Assembly: GCA_005408345.1 (NCBI GenBank)
Contig: SEMN01000125.1
Coordinates: forward strand, 1,116,001 to 1,180,000
Length of the DNA: 64,000 nt
Direction: 5' to 3'
Source: Macquaria australasica
Lineage: Eukaryota; Chordata; Actinopteri; Centrarchiformes; Percichthyidae
Positions 13,280 to 31,830 of this stretch are shown in pieces. Position 1 is the stretch's first letter. Every line of letters begins with the position of its first letter. A program made the translations under genes and the position numbers. A model generated the notes under the pieces. The model searched no databases. It was not told the origin of the DNA and was given only the letters and a program-made list of their open reading frames with translations.

Positions 13280-14587
13280 GTTAGAGGCAACAATATCCCA
13301 TGCCACTTGCCCACAGCATTGTCCCAAATGAATGTTCTAAATATTCATCACAAGAAATTAGATCACTCATGTCTTGCATGGCAAAATTAATCACAAAATG
13401 TGGTGGAGAGGAAATTGTGGGGTGAAACAGTGGGTAGCTAACCACAGTGAAAGACTTAATTACAGGGAGCAGAAGTAAAGAGGATGCTTTGCTTGTGCTA
13501 GTGAATGAATGAGGAGTATACATGCAGTTGTAAGTAAGACTTTGATGGGTGTTTTGGCTGAACGAGAAGATCCACCATCATCTGTTCTCACTAAACTTTA
13601 CTCCCACTTGCTCATGTTGTAAGAGGTGAGGTTTTATTTAGTAATTTATTGTGCCTATGCTGTCGATAGTGTGCAAAGACAGATTGCTGTTAGTAAATTG
13701 ACTTTTCAGGATGGCCCTGAACTAGCAGGTAGCATGTTAGAATGCCTGGTCTGGATAGGAAAACGTGGTTGGGGATGACGAATGGCCAACACTGGCCGAG
13801 TAGCAAGGTAGTTAGCCCACTGGTTCAGCTAAACTGCTCACTGGCTAACAGCAAAAAGATGCAGTCACCAGGTGTGAATATGTGAATGTGAAACAGAATG
13901 ACAGAACGGGATACAGGTGTGACTAATTACATTAATCACGGCTCTGTTCCATTTAAGTCTCGCAGTAGGTCATGCCATTGAGCCAGCATCCATAATACCA
14001 GGGTCCTGGGACTGGTACACTTGCCCCTTGAAAACATAGTTTCAAATCTTAACTTTTGCTCTATAACATTAAATATCCTTAAATAAATAAGCAACAAATA
14101 AAATTCAAGTTCAGAAAAACACAGCCTTAAGTATTAAGAGTTTAACACCGAAAACACTCAGCTAATCTGCTTCATCAGAACTGTGTGGGTGTGGTTTGAT
14201 CAGATTTGATTCACAGTGGTCTTACAAAATCAACAAACAACCCCACAACTGTCATTACAGTTTGATTCAAATTGTGACATCATGAGCCCTTCCCACTTCA
14301 AACCAGTGAGAAGACCACAGACAAAACTTTCTGATGTAAAATTACTAAAGCTGTTCTAACTGTTGGCAAAAAAAAAAAAAGTGTGTTCATGCAGGATACC
14401 AGTGCACATAGTAAAAAGCTGATTGAAGAAATTGTTTTCAGGGCCCTACATGTTAATAACTTTCCTACTATGACATGCCAAAATGTGTACTGTAGGTCTA
14501 GTGAAATCTCTGCAGGCTTTCCCTGAAATCTAAAAGGTAAGAAAACATTTTCATTTTTCAAACATTTACATTTTATTGTGATCCTAC

Positions 14588-15721
14588 CTGATTGTTTGGT
14601 TTGTGCTGCGAGGATGTCTCTGGGATGTTGAGCGAGTGACTCCTAGTGACAGCCGCTCCTGTTGATGCTCTCCTGTGCTGTGAGCGAACTGACAGTAATG
14701 CTTTTGACTCCAGCGGGGGGCTGCTGCTACTACTGGTGCCTTCAGTCTCAAGCACTGCATCCCAAGGATCCCCTGCAGGAACTCCTGGTACAGTCTCTGC
14801 AGTGCCTCCTGATGCCGGGGATGCTTCCTCATTCTCAGCTTTACGCTTTGTAAGTGGGTCCAGATCCAGCCAGTCAAAGCGGCTCATGCTAGAAGATTCC
14901 ATCACTGCTGGCTGCTGGGGTGGTGGGTTGGGTGCCAGAGAAGCTGTGCCCACTTGAGAGGAATCTAGGTCAGTGCTGGCCAATTTGGCAATCTTGTCAA
15001 ACAGTTTGGCCATCTCTGGGTCCACGGCTGGCTGCGGGTAGACCATGGCAGCAGCAGGCTGGATGGGAGTGAAGGCCATGAAGGATGGCTGTGGCGCTGA
15101 CATGGACATGAAGGGTGACATGGTTGGAGTGAAGCCATTCTGAAATGTGCCTGGTTTGGGGAATGGAGCAGAGGGGAACATTGGGGTAGGCTGATGGGTG
15201 GGAGTGGACACATTGGAGCTAGATGGGGTGGACAGAACAGGTGCCCACTGGCTGCTCTGGAAGGGAGAGGAGCTACAGGGATGGCCCGGGTAGGAGGCAC
15301 TGAGGTCAAACCCCAGCAGTGATGAGGGGCGGGACACTTTGCTGTTAGCCCCAAAGTTTTCATCTAGAAGGAGCTTTTCAAGTTCCTCATTGGTCAGCTT
15401 GTCCACATCAATATCCCTGAACTTGTCCTGCTCTGCCTGCTTCTTGGTCTCTGGGAAGACAATGAGGTCCTTTTCTGGTCTATTAGTAGAGGGTAATGGT
15501 TGAGGAGCAGTAGTGGTAGATTTAGATGGTTTTGGTTTCAACAAGGTTGAAGATGCTGCAGATGAAGATGAGGGTGTTGAAGCTGAATGAGTGTGTCTCT
15601 TCTCCCTTTGCAGTTTTGCTAACGCCTCTTCCTCCATGCGGAGGGCTTCCTCTTTACCCACAACCCCCTTTGGCTGGGGGACATCCAGCTTGAACCCATT
15701 ACCACTTGATATCTGGGCCAT
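14588..15721 (-). CDS. pik3c2a: pik3c2a first coding exon (class II PI3-kinase C2-alpha)
   Basis: The exon encodes the first 378 residues of phosphatidylinositol-4-phosphate 3-kinase C2 domain-containing subunit alpha, a class II PI3K that makes PI(3,4)P2 and PI3P on clathrin-coated and endosomal membranes. Recognition rests on landmarks of the PIK3C2A N-terminus in order: MAQISS at the start, an acidic KEEALRMEEEALAKLQ stretch, DLIVFPE, DIDVDKLTNEELEKLLLDE, FQNGF, MAKLFDKIA, FDWLDLDPL, DPWDAVL and VTRSHSLNI. This is the clathrin-binding, low-complexity Ser/Pro-rich region; catalytic domains would be in later exons outside the window. The ATG at 15721-15719 matches the family start; the upstream frame extension to 15754 is not needed. 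It ends at a CAG|GTAGGA donor in phase 0. An acceptor (ttttctag) upstream places the 5' edge of the exon at 15803, so 15722-15803 is 5' UTR. Confidence 0.93.
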
Positions 15722-15803
15722 TCTGTCAACTGGAAGGTGCCATGAGTGTGACAACTTTTAAGTCAGTGTGGCCCAAAGGGTTGTGTGGCAAATCCTTAAA
15801 CAC
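15722..15803 (-). other. pik3c2a: pik3c2a 5' UTR part of exon 2
   Basis: Between the acceptor AG (minus strand, 15805-15804) and the start codon at 15721. It is short and non-coding, so an upstream non-coding first exon is expected. Confidence 0.65.
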
Positions 15804-18800
15804 CTAGAAAAGGGGAAAAAATACATTAAGATAAATGACATCAAGAGGTGGTCAAACTGGTTCACAAGCAGTCTGTATTACAAAAATGTTGAGATTATAC
15901 TAGCAAATCCAAAGACCAGAAATATTTAGCTCTGACAAATCACGAGAAAAATCCATTATCCACCTACATGAATCAAGAGAGCATGTTGCACACAGTCACA
16001 ATACTTTTGAGATCTATTTCTTATTAACTGGATGTACATAGAATCTATATCAAATATTGTTTATTGTGTGATATGCATGTCTGATGTCTATGTATGATAT
16101 TGCTGTCAATGTAAACTGAGCCTTAATACCCTGCTTTACTGAAAACAAAAATGCCAGTGAAGTGAAAGTGAAGTGACACAGTTCAGAGAGGAAATTCCAC
16201 AAAAAAGCTTGTTTACATGTACCTGGATATGACACGGGTAAATAGACTTCATTTATACAACACTCTCACCATACCAAAGCACTTCACAATATGTCACCCA
16301 CACACACGCATTGATGCAAGATGCTGGCCTGGGCATCAGGAGCAACTGGGGTTCAGTAGGAGGAGCCACGGATTGACCCACCAACCTTTTGTTGTAAGGG
16401 ATGACCCGCTCTTCCTCCTGAGCCACAGCCACCCAAGGGTCAACTTTGTTTGTTAATTGGTAATTGATTGGCTGTCACATATGCACAGCCAATAATTACT
16501 TGTACTTGTTTCGGAGTCAAGGGCATCGGTTAGGTCAAATAACGAGCACGCACGGGCTACATTACCAGCATGTTCATGACATTTAAAGTGATCAGCTCGC
16601 TCACAGCAAGCTCTCCTCTGTTAGTGCACCTTGACATTGCAAGGTGCATATTCCATTTGTTTAACCAAGCAGCCGGGCTGACCACATACCAAAAAAATAC
16701 TAAATCAAACAATTGCGCAAAGTTATTTATAACAAGGAGGTGACACATAACTCACACCAGTTATTGGCATGCAGTTAACTTACAAATCTGTGTGATGGAC
16801 AGCAACTAACCATTAATTTTCATTATCAATTACTCTGCCAATTATTTTCTCCCATCCCAGGATGACATCAAACTGCTTGTTTTTCCTGACCAACCCTCAA
16901 AAACCCAAAGTTGATGCCAAATACAGAGGGCATCTTCCATTCTTGATCATCCCAACTATTTATGGTTAGCCTACAACAGGAAGGAGCCAAGAGTACCGCA
17001 CCACGTCTATAACATGAGAAAAACATTGCTGCACAGAGTGTTTTGTGGTCCTTAAATGACACAGCGCCTTCTCAAAGCATCCATTCATCGAACGATCACA
17101 GCCCCAGGGTTGAGTGAGTTCTTTCCCTTCCCAGGCGTCACCGGCCTCTCCTGAGCTTCCCCTCCCATTGTGGTGGAGAAGGCTGGCTGTGCTGGGGCTC
17201 AGGCTAGCCTAGCACTATTGTGCAGCTGAGGAATTTGGCATGCTAAGCAGCCCGACGGAGCTCTCTCTCTCTTCCTCTGGCTTTCTCTCACTCTGTTAGC
17301 ATTATGTTAGCACCATGGCCCAAGATTGTCTTATCAGCTGTGCTAACACCAGCGGGCAGTGACAATGTGGCTGCATTCATTAGGCGTTGGACTAGGAGAG
17401 CTTAGTGCCATCTTTGCCAAGAACACAGCTTGGGGATACTAAATGCATTAAAAGAAAGGTCATCGTCTTTTGGCGCCTGCTGTCACTGATGGCTTAATGC
17501 AGAAATGTCACATGCTCTGACCAAAGTAGTTCATCTGTATATCATTGATTTGGCACACAGTAAAATAGATTGAAGCTTAGTAGTTAAAGTCACTGGTCCA
17601 TAGTCAAAAGGTCAGAGCCCCTTAACTGCCAAGGGTTCAAGTTAACAGACACTAAACAGCAGCTACTTCCTGATTCTGTATGTAAACACTGGGTCAATCT
17701 GAGAAACCATGTAATGTGATTAAAGTTAATAAACATTAGTCTTGGTTTTCTTGACTGTTTTGCACAGTAGATCACTGCAGATTGGGAAGATCACTTAGGT
17801 CCAATTCAAGGAAGGCATGTATGCTGTTTTAACAAAGGAGATTCAACAGGTCTCAAGCTACACTAAGATAACCAAAACTATGGCTAAACACAGAAGATCC
17901 TGAATCAAGATAGCCATATTCTTAAAGTCCATATATGGCAACAGGAGACATACAAAAAGCCAACTGCAGCTGAGACAAATACTGCACCATGCCAAAGGCT
18001 GGCAAAGCCCAGGTCGTAAGAGCTTAATTTAAATGTTTGAGCATGACATTAGTATTGTTGAAGTATTCAGAAGCAGCTACAGCTACTCGAGCCATAGGCC
18101 TCCAGTGAAAAATGCTTGCTTGAGTGAAAAGATTTATGGATGCAGAGGTCACGTTAACAAATTGGACTCTGGGAGTCTGGAGAATTCCCAGATCATTTGC
18201 TTGATGGTTTGACAAAACCACCATGGTGTTTTTTTTTTAACCCCTTAACATACGATTTACTTTAATTTGCCCCTTTAGATAGCTTTAAGGTTGTAAAATT
18301 ATCCCACACTGTCTGACTGTATCACATATGTATTCTTTATCAGCTTGTTCCAGAAACATATTAAAACCCATGTGTGAAATATATTAAAACCCCTAGATTC
18401 CATGTTTTTTATGGCAGCATCAATCCATCAAATGTGACAATTTATATTTTAGCATAATATTATAAATATTTTCCCAAAATTCAGACATATTTGGTATCTT
18501 CTGAAACCTTGGATTTCATTAGAATTTAAAAATACAGTTCTGTGGGTTTGAACAATGTTTGGCTGCACAGCACGGCATTAGGATAGGGTCGCACATGTTC
18601 AAGTCTGTCTTAGAACAACAGTTAGGTGCCCATATGAACATTGCAATAGGTTTTGCTTGCTGTAATCATACCTCCCGTTTACACTGACCCTGAAGAGATC
18701 CATTCTTAAAGCAATTTCAATGTAAGTGGTGAGGGACAAAATCCACAGTCCTTGTTCTGTGCAAAAAAATACATTCCAAAGTTCATCTGATGCTAGTATG

Positions 18801-19640
18801 AGGCTTTAGCAGTCCGAGTTAGTCAAATCAAGAGGATATGACTAACCTGACTGGGCACCTGACTATTGTTTTAAGGCAGACTTCAAAAACCGTGAACCTA
18901 TCCTTTAATTTAGGATTTGATTTAATGGGACTGAGTGACAGCTTTGCTTCCAATAGCTGTGCAAAAGTGCAGATGTTAGCAGTACAGCTGATCAAAGTAC
19001 AGGACAACATCTTTAAAAAAGGAAAATAAGTAACCAAGGTCAAGTTGATAGATTTGTAGGATATGTTCTGTGGTTGTCAGGAAAGGAAGCAACGCGGTAA
19101 AACTTATTTTTCTTTTTTCTGTACTGGCCTGTCTAGTGCCGAGGCTCACCTGTGCAGAACATTAAGTCTACAAAAAGAAACAAAAACAAAAACTGACAGG
19201 ACCATTTCAGAGCACTGGGGGACTGACATCCCAAATGTCGTCCACTTGGCCAGCAAACCCAAACAAATCATATGGCTGTGAAACTGTAGTGTTTTTTCTG
19301 ACAACTATTGAATCCTATATTTGTATTGACAAATGCATGCAAAGTAACAATACCTCCAAGCTAACCCTGCCTTTTAAAACTGTGGGACCTTTAATTGAAC
19401 ACAGAATTGCACATTTGGTGATTGTCATAAGCAGAGGAACATGCAATCACCACACACACACACACAAGTAGCTGCAATTCAGCTGCTGTGTCCTCTCTAG
19501 TTAGCTTCCATCTAAAATAGGACTCGTAATTATTCAGACTACGGTGTAAGATGTTCATCTCTGCTTTTTAAATTAGCTAAAAAAAAAAAGAAGAAAAAAA
19601 AAACTCAGCTTTTCCTCGGATGACTTTGGGGAAAACACGG
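15804..19640 (-). other. pik3c2a: Upstream intron of pik3c2a
   Basis: No coding sequence recognised. It contains a teleost interspersed repeat at about 16215-16440 (the type ending in a '...gacccgctctt.ctcctgagccacagcc' motif), a fragment of the hAT-like MITE family at about 16803-16930, and a GC-richer patch at about 17095-17290 that could be regulatory. The remainder is plain AT-rich sequence. Confidence 0.5.
16215..16440 (+). repeat. Teleost interspersed repeat
   Basis: Has the characteristic order of a widely dispersed teleost repeat: a '...catttatacaacactctc' head, a 'cacacgcattgatg' middle, 'catcaggagcaactggggttcag' and a '.gagccacagccacc' end. Shortened relative to typical copies. Confidence 0.55.
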
Positions 19641-20660
19641 TATTTCATCCATTGTGTCGCGTAACATTTTGGAAGACGTTCAACCGACAGAAATATGATA
19701 CGTTTGTCTCGGTAACAACACGCTAACGCTACAGAACAGTTGCACCGAGCGATTTTCAGGCTTCAAAACACAAAGCGGTTGACTAACATAGCTGTAAACA
19801 CCTCGGCTGGCTGGCTAACCTGTCGGCTGACGCTCACCTGACGCCAGGTGATGCGTTGAGGGGCGTCGGTAAGTCGTGAACGCTTGCTGTTCTCGCATTG
19901 TGCGCGTCTTAAAATGGGAGTTAGCTGGCCGTTAATACGAGACAACAGCGACTTTTAACAGTTGACAAGAAAGTAACACAGCCAACTAACCCGGCTGGCC
20001 CGAGCAAATGTCACCTCTTGATACTTCTGATGGCGGCTGGAAGTTCAACTTTTGACTTGTTGGGTGCTAAGTTAGCCGCTAAACGTAACAAAACGTTACG
20101 CAAAATAAGCAATCCCGTCGTCCACAGAAACATAAACCCGACTGAACACTGCAAACACGACGATAACGTACGTGACTGCCCCGCACGTTAAGGGACACTG
20201 ATTTATTAATTTAAAAGTACCCAGGCGACTGCTTTGGTCCTGCCAACTGCCCACAACAAGGAAGAAATGCGGGCTTTGTCGCACGGGAAACGGCCGGATA
20301 CTGCGGAGCCTCAACCGCCGATTTCAGGTAACTAACAGATACAACTTTAACCCGCAGACATTTGCTGTAAAAAGGTTGATTTCTTACCTTTCAGCGGTGC
20401 GGTGTTTGGAGCCATTTTTCCTGCAGCTGCATTTTTTCCATCCACTTGCACCGAAGGGACGTCAGTTCCTGTGAAGGAGGCTGGATGGAGTTCTGGCTGG
20501 ACACCGTCGGAGAGCTTGTTCTGCTCGGCTGGATCCTCGCTGTGCCGAGGATCACACGGGGAGGCAGCGCCACCGTGCGGGCCAAAGTAGTTGGTGTCGA
20601 AATAACCGCGTTGAGGCTGAATTCTGGAGGGACGTGCTGAAGAGTTCAGCGTGTTGTATA
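19640..20660 (-). promoter_or_regulatory. pik3c2a: CpG-rich promoter region with two candidate first exons
   Basis: CpG dinucleotides are frequent here compared with the flanks. On the minus strand two strong donors occur: CAG|GTGAGC with the exon ending at 19838, and GAAAG|GTAAGA with the exon ending at 20388. Either could mark a non-coding first exon that splices to the acceptor at 15804. The segment 20388-about 20650 is the more G+C rich and ends just before the AT-rich tandem array. Transcription start sites cannot be fixed from the sequence. Confidence 0.55.
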
Positions 20661-20689
20661 ACGGCATTACTGTGGAAGTGAAAAAAAAG

Positions 20690-21595
20690 AAATTATGAGA
20701 AAAAAAGTCGAAATTATGAGATAAAAAGTCATAATTATGAGATAAAAAGTCATAATTATGAGATAAGTCATAATTATGAGATAAAAAAGTCAAAATTATG
20801 AGACAAAAAGTCATAATTATGAGATAAAAAGTCATAATTATGAGATAAGTCATAATTATGAGATAAAAAAGTCAAAATTATGAGACAAAAAGACGAAATT
20901 ATGAGATAAAAGTTGAAATTATGAGATAAAAAGTCATAATTATGAGATAAAAAGTCGAAATTATGAGATAAGTCATAATTATGAGATAAAAAGTCACAAT
21001 TATGAGATAACAAAGTCGAAATTATGAGATAAAAAGTCACAATTATGAGATAAGTCATAATTATGAGATAAAAAAGTCAGTCGAAATTATGAGATAAAAA
21101 GTCGAAATTATGAGATAAAAAGTCATAATTATGAGATAAAAAGTCATAATTATGAGATAAGTCATAATTATGAGATAAAAAAGTCAAAATTATGAGATAA
21201 GTCATAATTATGAGATAAAAAAGTCAAAATTATGAGACAAAAAGACGAAATTATGAGATAAAAAGTCACAATTATGAGATAAAAAGTCATAATTATGAGA
21301 TAAAAACTCACAATTACAAGATAAAAAAGTCGAAATTATGAGAAGTCATAATTCTGAGATAAAAAGTCACAATTATGAGATAAAAAAATCAAAATTATGA
21401 GATAAAAAGTCATAATTATGAGATAAAAAGTCATAATTATGAGATAAAAAGTCCAAATTATGAGATAAAAAAATCAAAATTATGAGATAAAATGTCAAAA
21501 TTATGAGATAAAAAGTCATAATTATGAGATAAAAAGTCATAATTATGAGTTAAGTCATAATTATGAGATAAAAAGTCATAATTATGAGATACTTT
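20690..21595. repeat. ~21 bp AT-rich minisatellite array
   Basis: About 40 tandem copies of a unit close to 'gagataaaaagtcataatta' plus t, with shortened 18 bp variants (gagataagtcataattat) and point variants (cgaaatt, caaaatt, cacaatt). Because 21 is a multiple of three, the minus strand reads as an open heptad repeat (L-S-H-N-Y-D-F); this is a by-product of the repeat, not evidence of a gene. The array begins about 40 bp beyond the candidate pik3c2a first exon. Confidence 0.92.
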
Positions 21596-21867
21596 CAAAC
21601 AACAATCAGAGTAGCAGCTCTTTGAGTTCTCCTGGTTAATTTGTCAGAAATGGATTGTGAGCACGTTGAGGACTTTAAACGTGGCTTTACAACAAATGAA
21701 ATACTTCACTGTTTGCTGATTCACATGGGACTGAAGAAGCAGTTCTGGCGTAGAAAGAATAAAACCAATGTGACAGAGGTGGCAACTTAACTTAATCCAA
21801 CATCAAACATTTACAAAAGTCAACTGTTATAGTTGCCTTATTTAGGATTGCATATCGTTTGCATGCG

Positions 21868-21975
21868 CACTTTCTATCTCATAATTATGACTTTTTATCT
21901 CATAATTTTGACTTTTTTATCTCATAATTTCGCCTTTTTTATCTTATAATTATGACTTTTTTATCTCATAAATGT
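21868..21975. repeat. Inverted block of the same minisatellite
   Basis: About five units in the reverse complement orientation (ctcataattatgacttttta) of the array at 20690-21595, separated from it by ~270 bp of single-copy-looking sequence. The two blocks could pair as a long stem. Confidence 0.9.
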
Positions 21976-22104
21976 CCCCTTTTTTTCATCTTTTTTTTTC
22001 TTTCTTTACTGGCGGAAATGGGCTTCCATACATTACGACATTACAACACCACATTAAAATTAAATGTATTGTATCCGTAATAAAAAAAAGGGGACATTTT
22101 GCAG

Positions 22105-22257
22105 CATAATGAGTACTTCTACGTGTGATATTTTAAGTACATTTTGATGATAATACTCATGTACTTTTGCTTGGGTAACATTTTTAATGTTGATAGAATA
22201 TTTTTTACATTGTGCTACTTAAGAAAAGATTCTGAATAATTCTTTCACCACTGGTTA
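22105..22257. mobile_element. Degenerate hAT-like MITE copy
   Basis: Carries the pieces 'gagtacttctac', 'tgtacttttgcttgggtaa' and the terminal 'ctgaataattctttcaccac', the same family as 22629-22823 but more eroded. Confidence 0.6.
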
Positions 22258-22628
22258 AATGTGCTGAGAAGTGTGTGCAGTGTTATTCTTTTGTGTTCAG
22301 AAAGACATGAATATTTGGGTTAATTTAATACTTATTTATGAGACAAATTAATTGTTTTTGGCCCCTCCCGTTAAAAACATACATTTATCTAATAAATTAA
22401 TTATTCCCTGACATATAATTGTTTTTGTTTGTTTCTCTTTACTCACTCAATTACTCACTAGAGATCACACTCTACACACCTTTGTATGTACTGCTACATC
22501 GCTGTTGTATCAATGTCCTAAATATATACAATGCTTATGCTTTGTGTATTTTGACTTACATGATAATGACAAATTGTTATACAAATTTCACGTACATTAT
22601 ACTATTTTGTATGTGGTAGTTTAGTGCC

Positions 22629-22823
22629 CAGTGATGGAATAAAAAGTACATATACTCAGGTACTGTACTTAAGTACAGTTTTGGAGTACTTGACAGTTAC
22701 TTTTGACATCACTAGACATCATATTACTTCTTAAATCTACTTTTACATTTAATGGAGTACTTTTACATCATGCCATTGCTTCAGTTACTTAAATAAAAGA
22801 TCTGAATACTTCTTCCACCACTC
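22629..22823. mobile_element. hAT-like MITE with 8 bp target duplication
   Basis: Begins CAGTGATGGAA and ends TTCCACCACTC, imperfect inverted ends of a common teleost hAT-like MITE with many 'agtac' palindromes inside. Flanks are ttagtgcc (22621-22628) and ttagtacc (22824-22831), an 8 bp duplication with one mismatch. Confidence 0.82.
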
Positions 22824-23089
22824 TTAGTACCCTGTGTATGTTTTGTACAGGCATACTCTAACTGTACCAAAGCATAATGTTGTGAATAAAATGTGAATGA
22901 AAGGTACTATAATGATGCAATAATCAAGACAAAATACACACATGGGCTACACTACACACAAATTGTGCATTTTTAAATATGGGCGTTTGGACAGTTGTTA
23001 TAATTTGTATGATAGTTTCTCTGTTGCACTGATAAATCAGGTGCACGTACCAACTTTGGCCTAAACGCCATAAAATGCTTAATGTTTTC

Positions 23090-23412
23090 CATCTGTATAT
23101 TTGTCCATATTACATCTGTATAATTGCTCTTTTGTATAGTAATATAGAACATCTGTAAATCTACCACACTTCATCGGTATATTGCTCTTCTGTAAATTAA
23201 TGCTAATTTTATTCCCACCTTTTACACTGCCCTCATCTGTACATAACTGCTCACATAACTTATTTGTACATAATCTGCACATGACTATTTGCACTTTTTA
23301 CTATTGCACTTGCTGCTCTCTGCACTTCTGATTAGATGCTAAACTGTATTTCGTTTCTCTGTATTTATACATGTGTAATGACAATAAAGTTGAATCTAAT
23401 CTAATCTAATCT
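23090..23412 (+). mobile_element. 3' end of an L2/Rex-type LINE
   Basis: The right part runs 'cactttttactattgcac...gacaataaagttgaatc' and ends in a (TCTAA)n repeat, the usual 3' terminus of CR1/L2-clade LINEs of teleosts. No reverse transcriptase frame is left. Confidence 0.65.
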
Positions 23413-23524
23413 CAGTTAACTTGATTTGCACTGGCCCTGTGCCGTCGTGTAAAAATATATAATTATGTATTATCCAGTTTCAAGCTGTGAATAATAATGT
23501 TGTGCTTTCTTACATCAAACACTA

Positions 23525-23860
23525 ACTCCGCCCTCGCCGGAGGTTGCTTGAACGCCACGTACGGTTTGGCTCAACGCACCTTAAGCCGCGGGGTTGACAA
23601 GTTTGACACACTTTGACTGACAAGGCCGAGCGTCCAATCAGCTCTCAACGCGACTGTTTTACAAAGAAAGTATACTTTTTCTGCCCAATGAGGGCGGTCG
23701 GAGGCGGGGCGTTGCCATGGTAAACAACCTTTTTTTTTTTTCCTGTAGGTCGTGGCCACAGGGGGGCTTGTATGGTGAGATGACAGTAAACAAGCTCCAG
23801 TGAAGCTCAGGCACTTTGGGGGAAGCTAGCACGGTTAAAGAGTAAAAAGAGGAGACCAAA
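23525..23860 (+). promoter_or_regulatory. nucb2: nucb2 promoter and candidate non-coding exon 1
   Basis: CpG-enriched block upstream of nucb2 with two CCAAT boxes (23634-23640, 23684-23689) and a GC box GGCGGGGC (23703-23710), no obvious TATA box. A donor AAA|GTAAGT at 23860/23861 could end a 5' UTR exon; the coding exon begins exactly at an acceptor (acctaaccag|ATG at 24371), so a separate upstream exon is required. A second identical 10-base donor copy (gtaagtgtca) starts at 23879. Confidence 0.6.
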
Positions 23861-24370
23861 GTAAGTGTCAGCTTACAAGTAAGTGTCATTTTACGCGAAC
23901 TGTTGTTATTATTGCAATTTACAATACAGGCTAAGGCTTGTTTTGTAGCTTTTCTACACCTGTGGGATAATGAATTAGCTAACGTCCTGCTCTTTAAACG
24001 ATGCCACTGTCTCGTGTGTTTGTTGTGAATTGTGCGCTACAGGTTCACAACACTGGTTTGAAGGAAGCTCGCTGTCCTCTGCTTGTGGTCCAGTGTTGCT
24101 GTTGGGATTAAGACTACCTTGCATAGCCTCGTCCCACATGGTCTCCAGGTGAATTTGAATGGCTTGTACCTCTTTTGCAATGCTTGGAAAAAATGAAGGG
24201 TGTTGTCCTTTCGTAAGGATAGATCACCTGCCCACACTGTGCTGTTTAGACACTGGACACGCCTTTTCAGTGGAATTAAAAAGCTTTATGGGAGACGTAA
24301 CATGACACAAAATGATTTATCCAATCAACCCCTGTTTTATTTATTTTTCTTCTCTTACGTACCTAACCAG

Positions 24371-30366
<5,996 letters not shown>

Positions 30367-31830
30367 CAGGCCTCAGTACTCAGTGTGCTGTATGAATGCC
30401 AGTGAGCGTGTGTGTGTTTGCCTTGTCATGATTCCAGTTTTCCTTTTTTTTTTTTGTTTAGGATTTTTTTTTAAAACCACTTAACAAAAAAAGGCCTAAA
30501 TATTAAGAGCACATAAAAAATAAGGTTTCAGATTTAGTGCCAGTGCCCATTATGCCCGATTCGGCTGCATAAATCAGACTTGAAATGTGGAGCTGGTCCA
30601 GATTTCTTTGTGGACAAGCGACCCCTTTGTTTTTGTTGTTTTGATCTGTTATCACAAGGACTCTGTTAATCTCTGTTCTCCATGGGAAGTGCTTTGTGGG
30701 TGAAATGTGGAGGGCTTCCGGCCTGATTAGTGAATATTTTGTTTAGTTCACACTGTAGGTAATTGTCACTGATGCTGTTTCTTATAGGAAATACTTTAAT
30801 TATTTATTCCATTAAAGAGAGATGATTATTTCAGAGAAATGAATGTCAGAAACTAAACTTTAGAGTTTATGTAGTGCTGCTGGTTAATGAATGAAATTTA
30901 CTTTTATGTAGTAATATATGAATAATTCTGGATCCATTAAATATTGTTCTTTCTTGACTTTAATAACTTGCATTTCACCATGTTAATTTCCACATTTGTT
31001 TTATGGTTTCATTTTAAAATGTGACTATGTATATGGGTGTAAAAAGTATGCTATCAATCAATATTTCAAAATCACAGTTGGTTTTGTCCTCTAATACCTC
31101 CTTAACTGTTTAGTATAAGTTCTTAAGAGGACTCCAGACTGCAACCGTTACCCACAATTCTCTTCAGCCATCATTTTGTTAGATGGTTTTTTCAGACCTT
31201 TTGCAGTGAAACTCTAAGCTAATTTATTTTACAAAGTTTATACCTACATAAAAATCATCTTCCTTCAATTGTCTTTTCTAGCTGTTGTCTCCTTTGAACC
31301 AGGTGACTGAAGAACATATTTAGTTTACATTTGAAGTTACATATATACTGAAATCTTTTTAATTTAATATATATGTGCTGGTTTAGAATGACCACAGTAT
31401 GGATTATAAACAGGTTGTGTTTGTGTGTCAGTGCTTGTGAGTGTCTGTGAATTTTATGTCATTTTTCATGATCGAATACTTTTCATTTATTTATTCTCTA
31501 CACAACTGTAAATGAAACTGCAGCAGGTTGATTTTGACCTCGTCTCTGTCACAGGAGATGGAAACCTGAACAGTCACAAGGTCAAAAACTGTCTTCTTTA
31601 TAGATTAATACAACAGATAAGAGACAGAATAAGGACACAAAGATAGTTAATCTTTTGAGGAATTGAGATACAATATATATAATATATATATACAATATAC
31701 CATTTGATTTTATTTATTTTTTCGCCCGTTTCAAAGAGCAGTTAAATCTGTTCACCACCCATTTTCCTGAATTCATGAAACTGTTGTACAAGGTTTGAAT
31801 GTGGACAATAAAGTGAATGAGCTTGCAGAT
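30367..31830 (+). other. nucb2: nucb2 3' UTR
   Basis: Non-coding, AT-rich sequence from the stop to about 20 bases past AATAAA at 31807-31812. Parts of it (30620-30866 and about 31240-31310) are found again, at high identity, next to both oxygenase copies (39600-39910 inverted, 45298-45610), so this UTR was included in a local duplication. Confidence 0.65.
31807..31812 (+). terminator. nucb2: Poly(A) signal of nucb2
   Basis: AATAAA in 'ggacaataaagtgaatgagc', followed by a GT/T-rich stretch, about 1.44 kb past the stop. It is the best canonical signal before the next gene remnant. Confidence 0.6.

Larger units (their letters stand above)
2330..14587 (-). other. pik3c2a: Long non-coding stretch, mainly pik3c2a intron
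   Basis: Downstream (lower-coordinate) side of the first pik3c2a coding exon. No further pik3c2a exon (Ras-binding, C2, helical, kinase, PX or C-terminal C2 domain) was recognised, so the first coding intron probably continues past the left edge. Apart from the repeats listed separately, most of it is unremarkable AT-rich DNA. A GC-richer patch at about 2960-3290 contains a GC box, ETS- and RUNX-like motifs and a 110-codon minus frame without family signature; it could be regulatory. Confidence 0.5.

Noticed and set aside
20347..20853. 168-codon minus-strand frame that fuses a heptad repeat with the candidate first exon
   Set aside because: The repeat part is the 21 bp minisatellite read in frame. 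The rest ends at a donor before a non-coding 5' UTR segment. No evidence for translation.
20690..21595. CRISPR-like array
   Set aside because: Units are contiguous tandem repeats without spacers, in a eukaryotic genome; it is a minisatellite.
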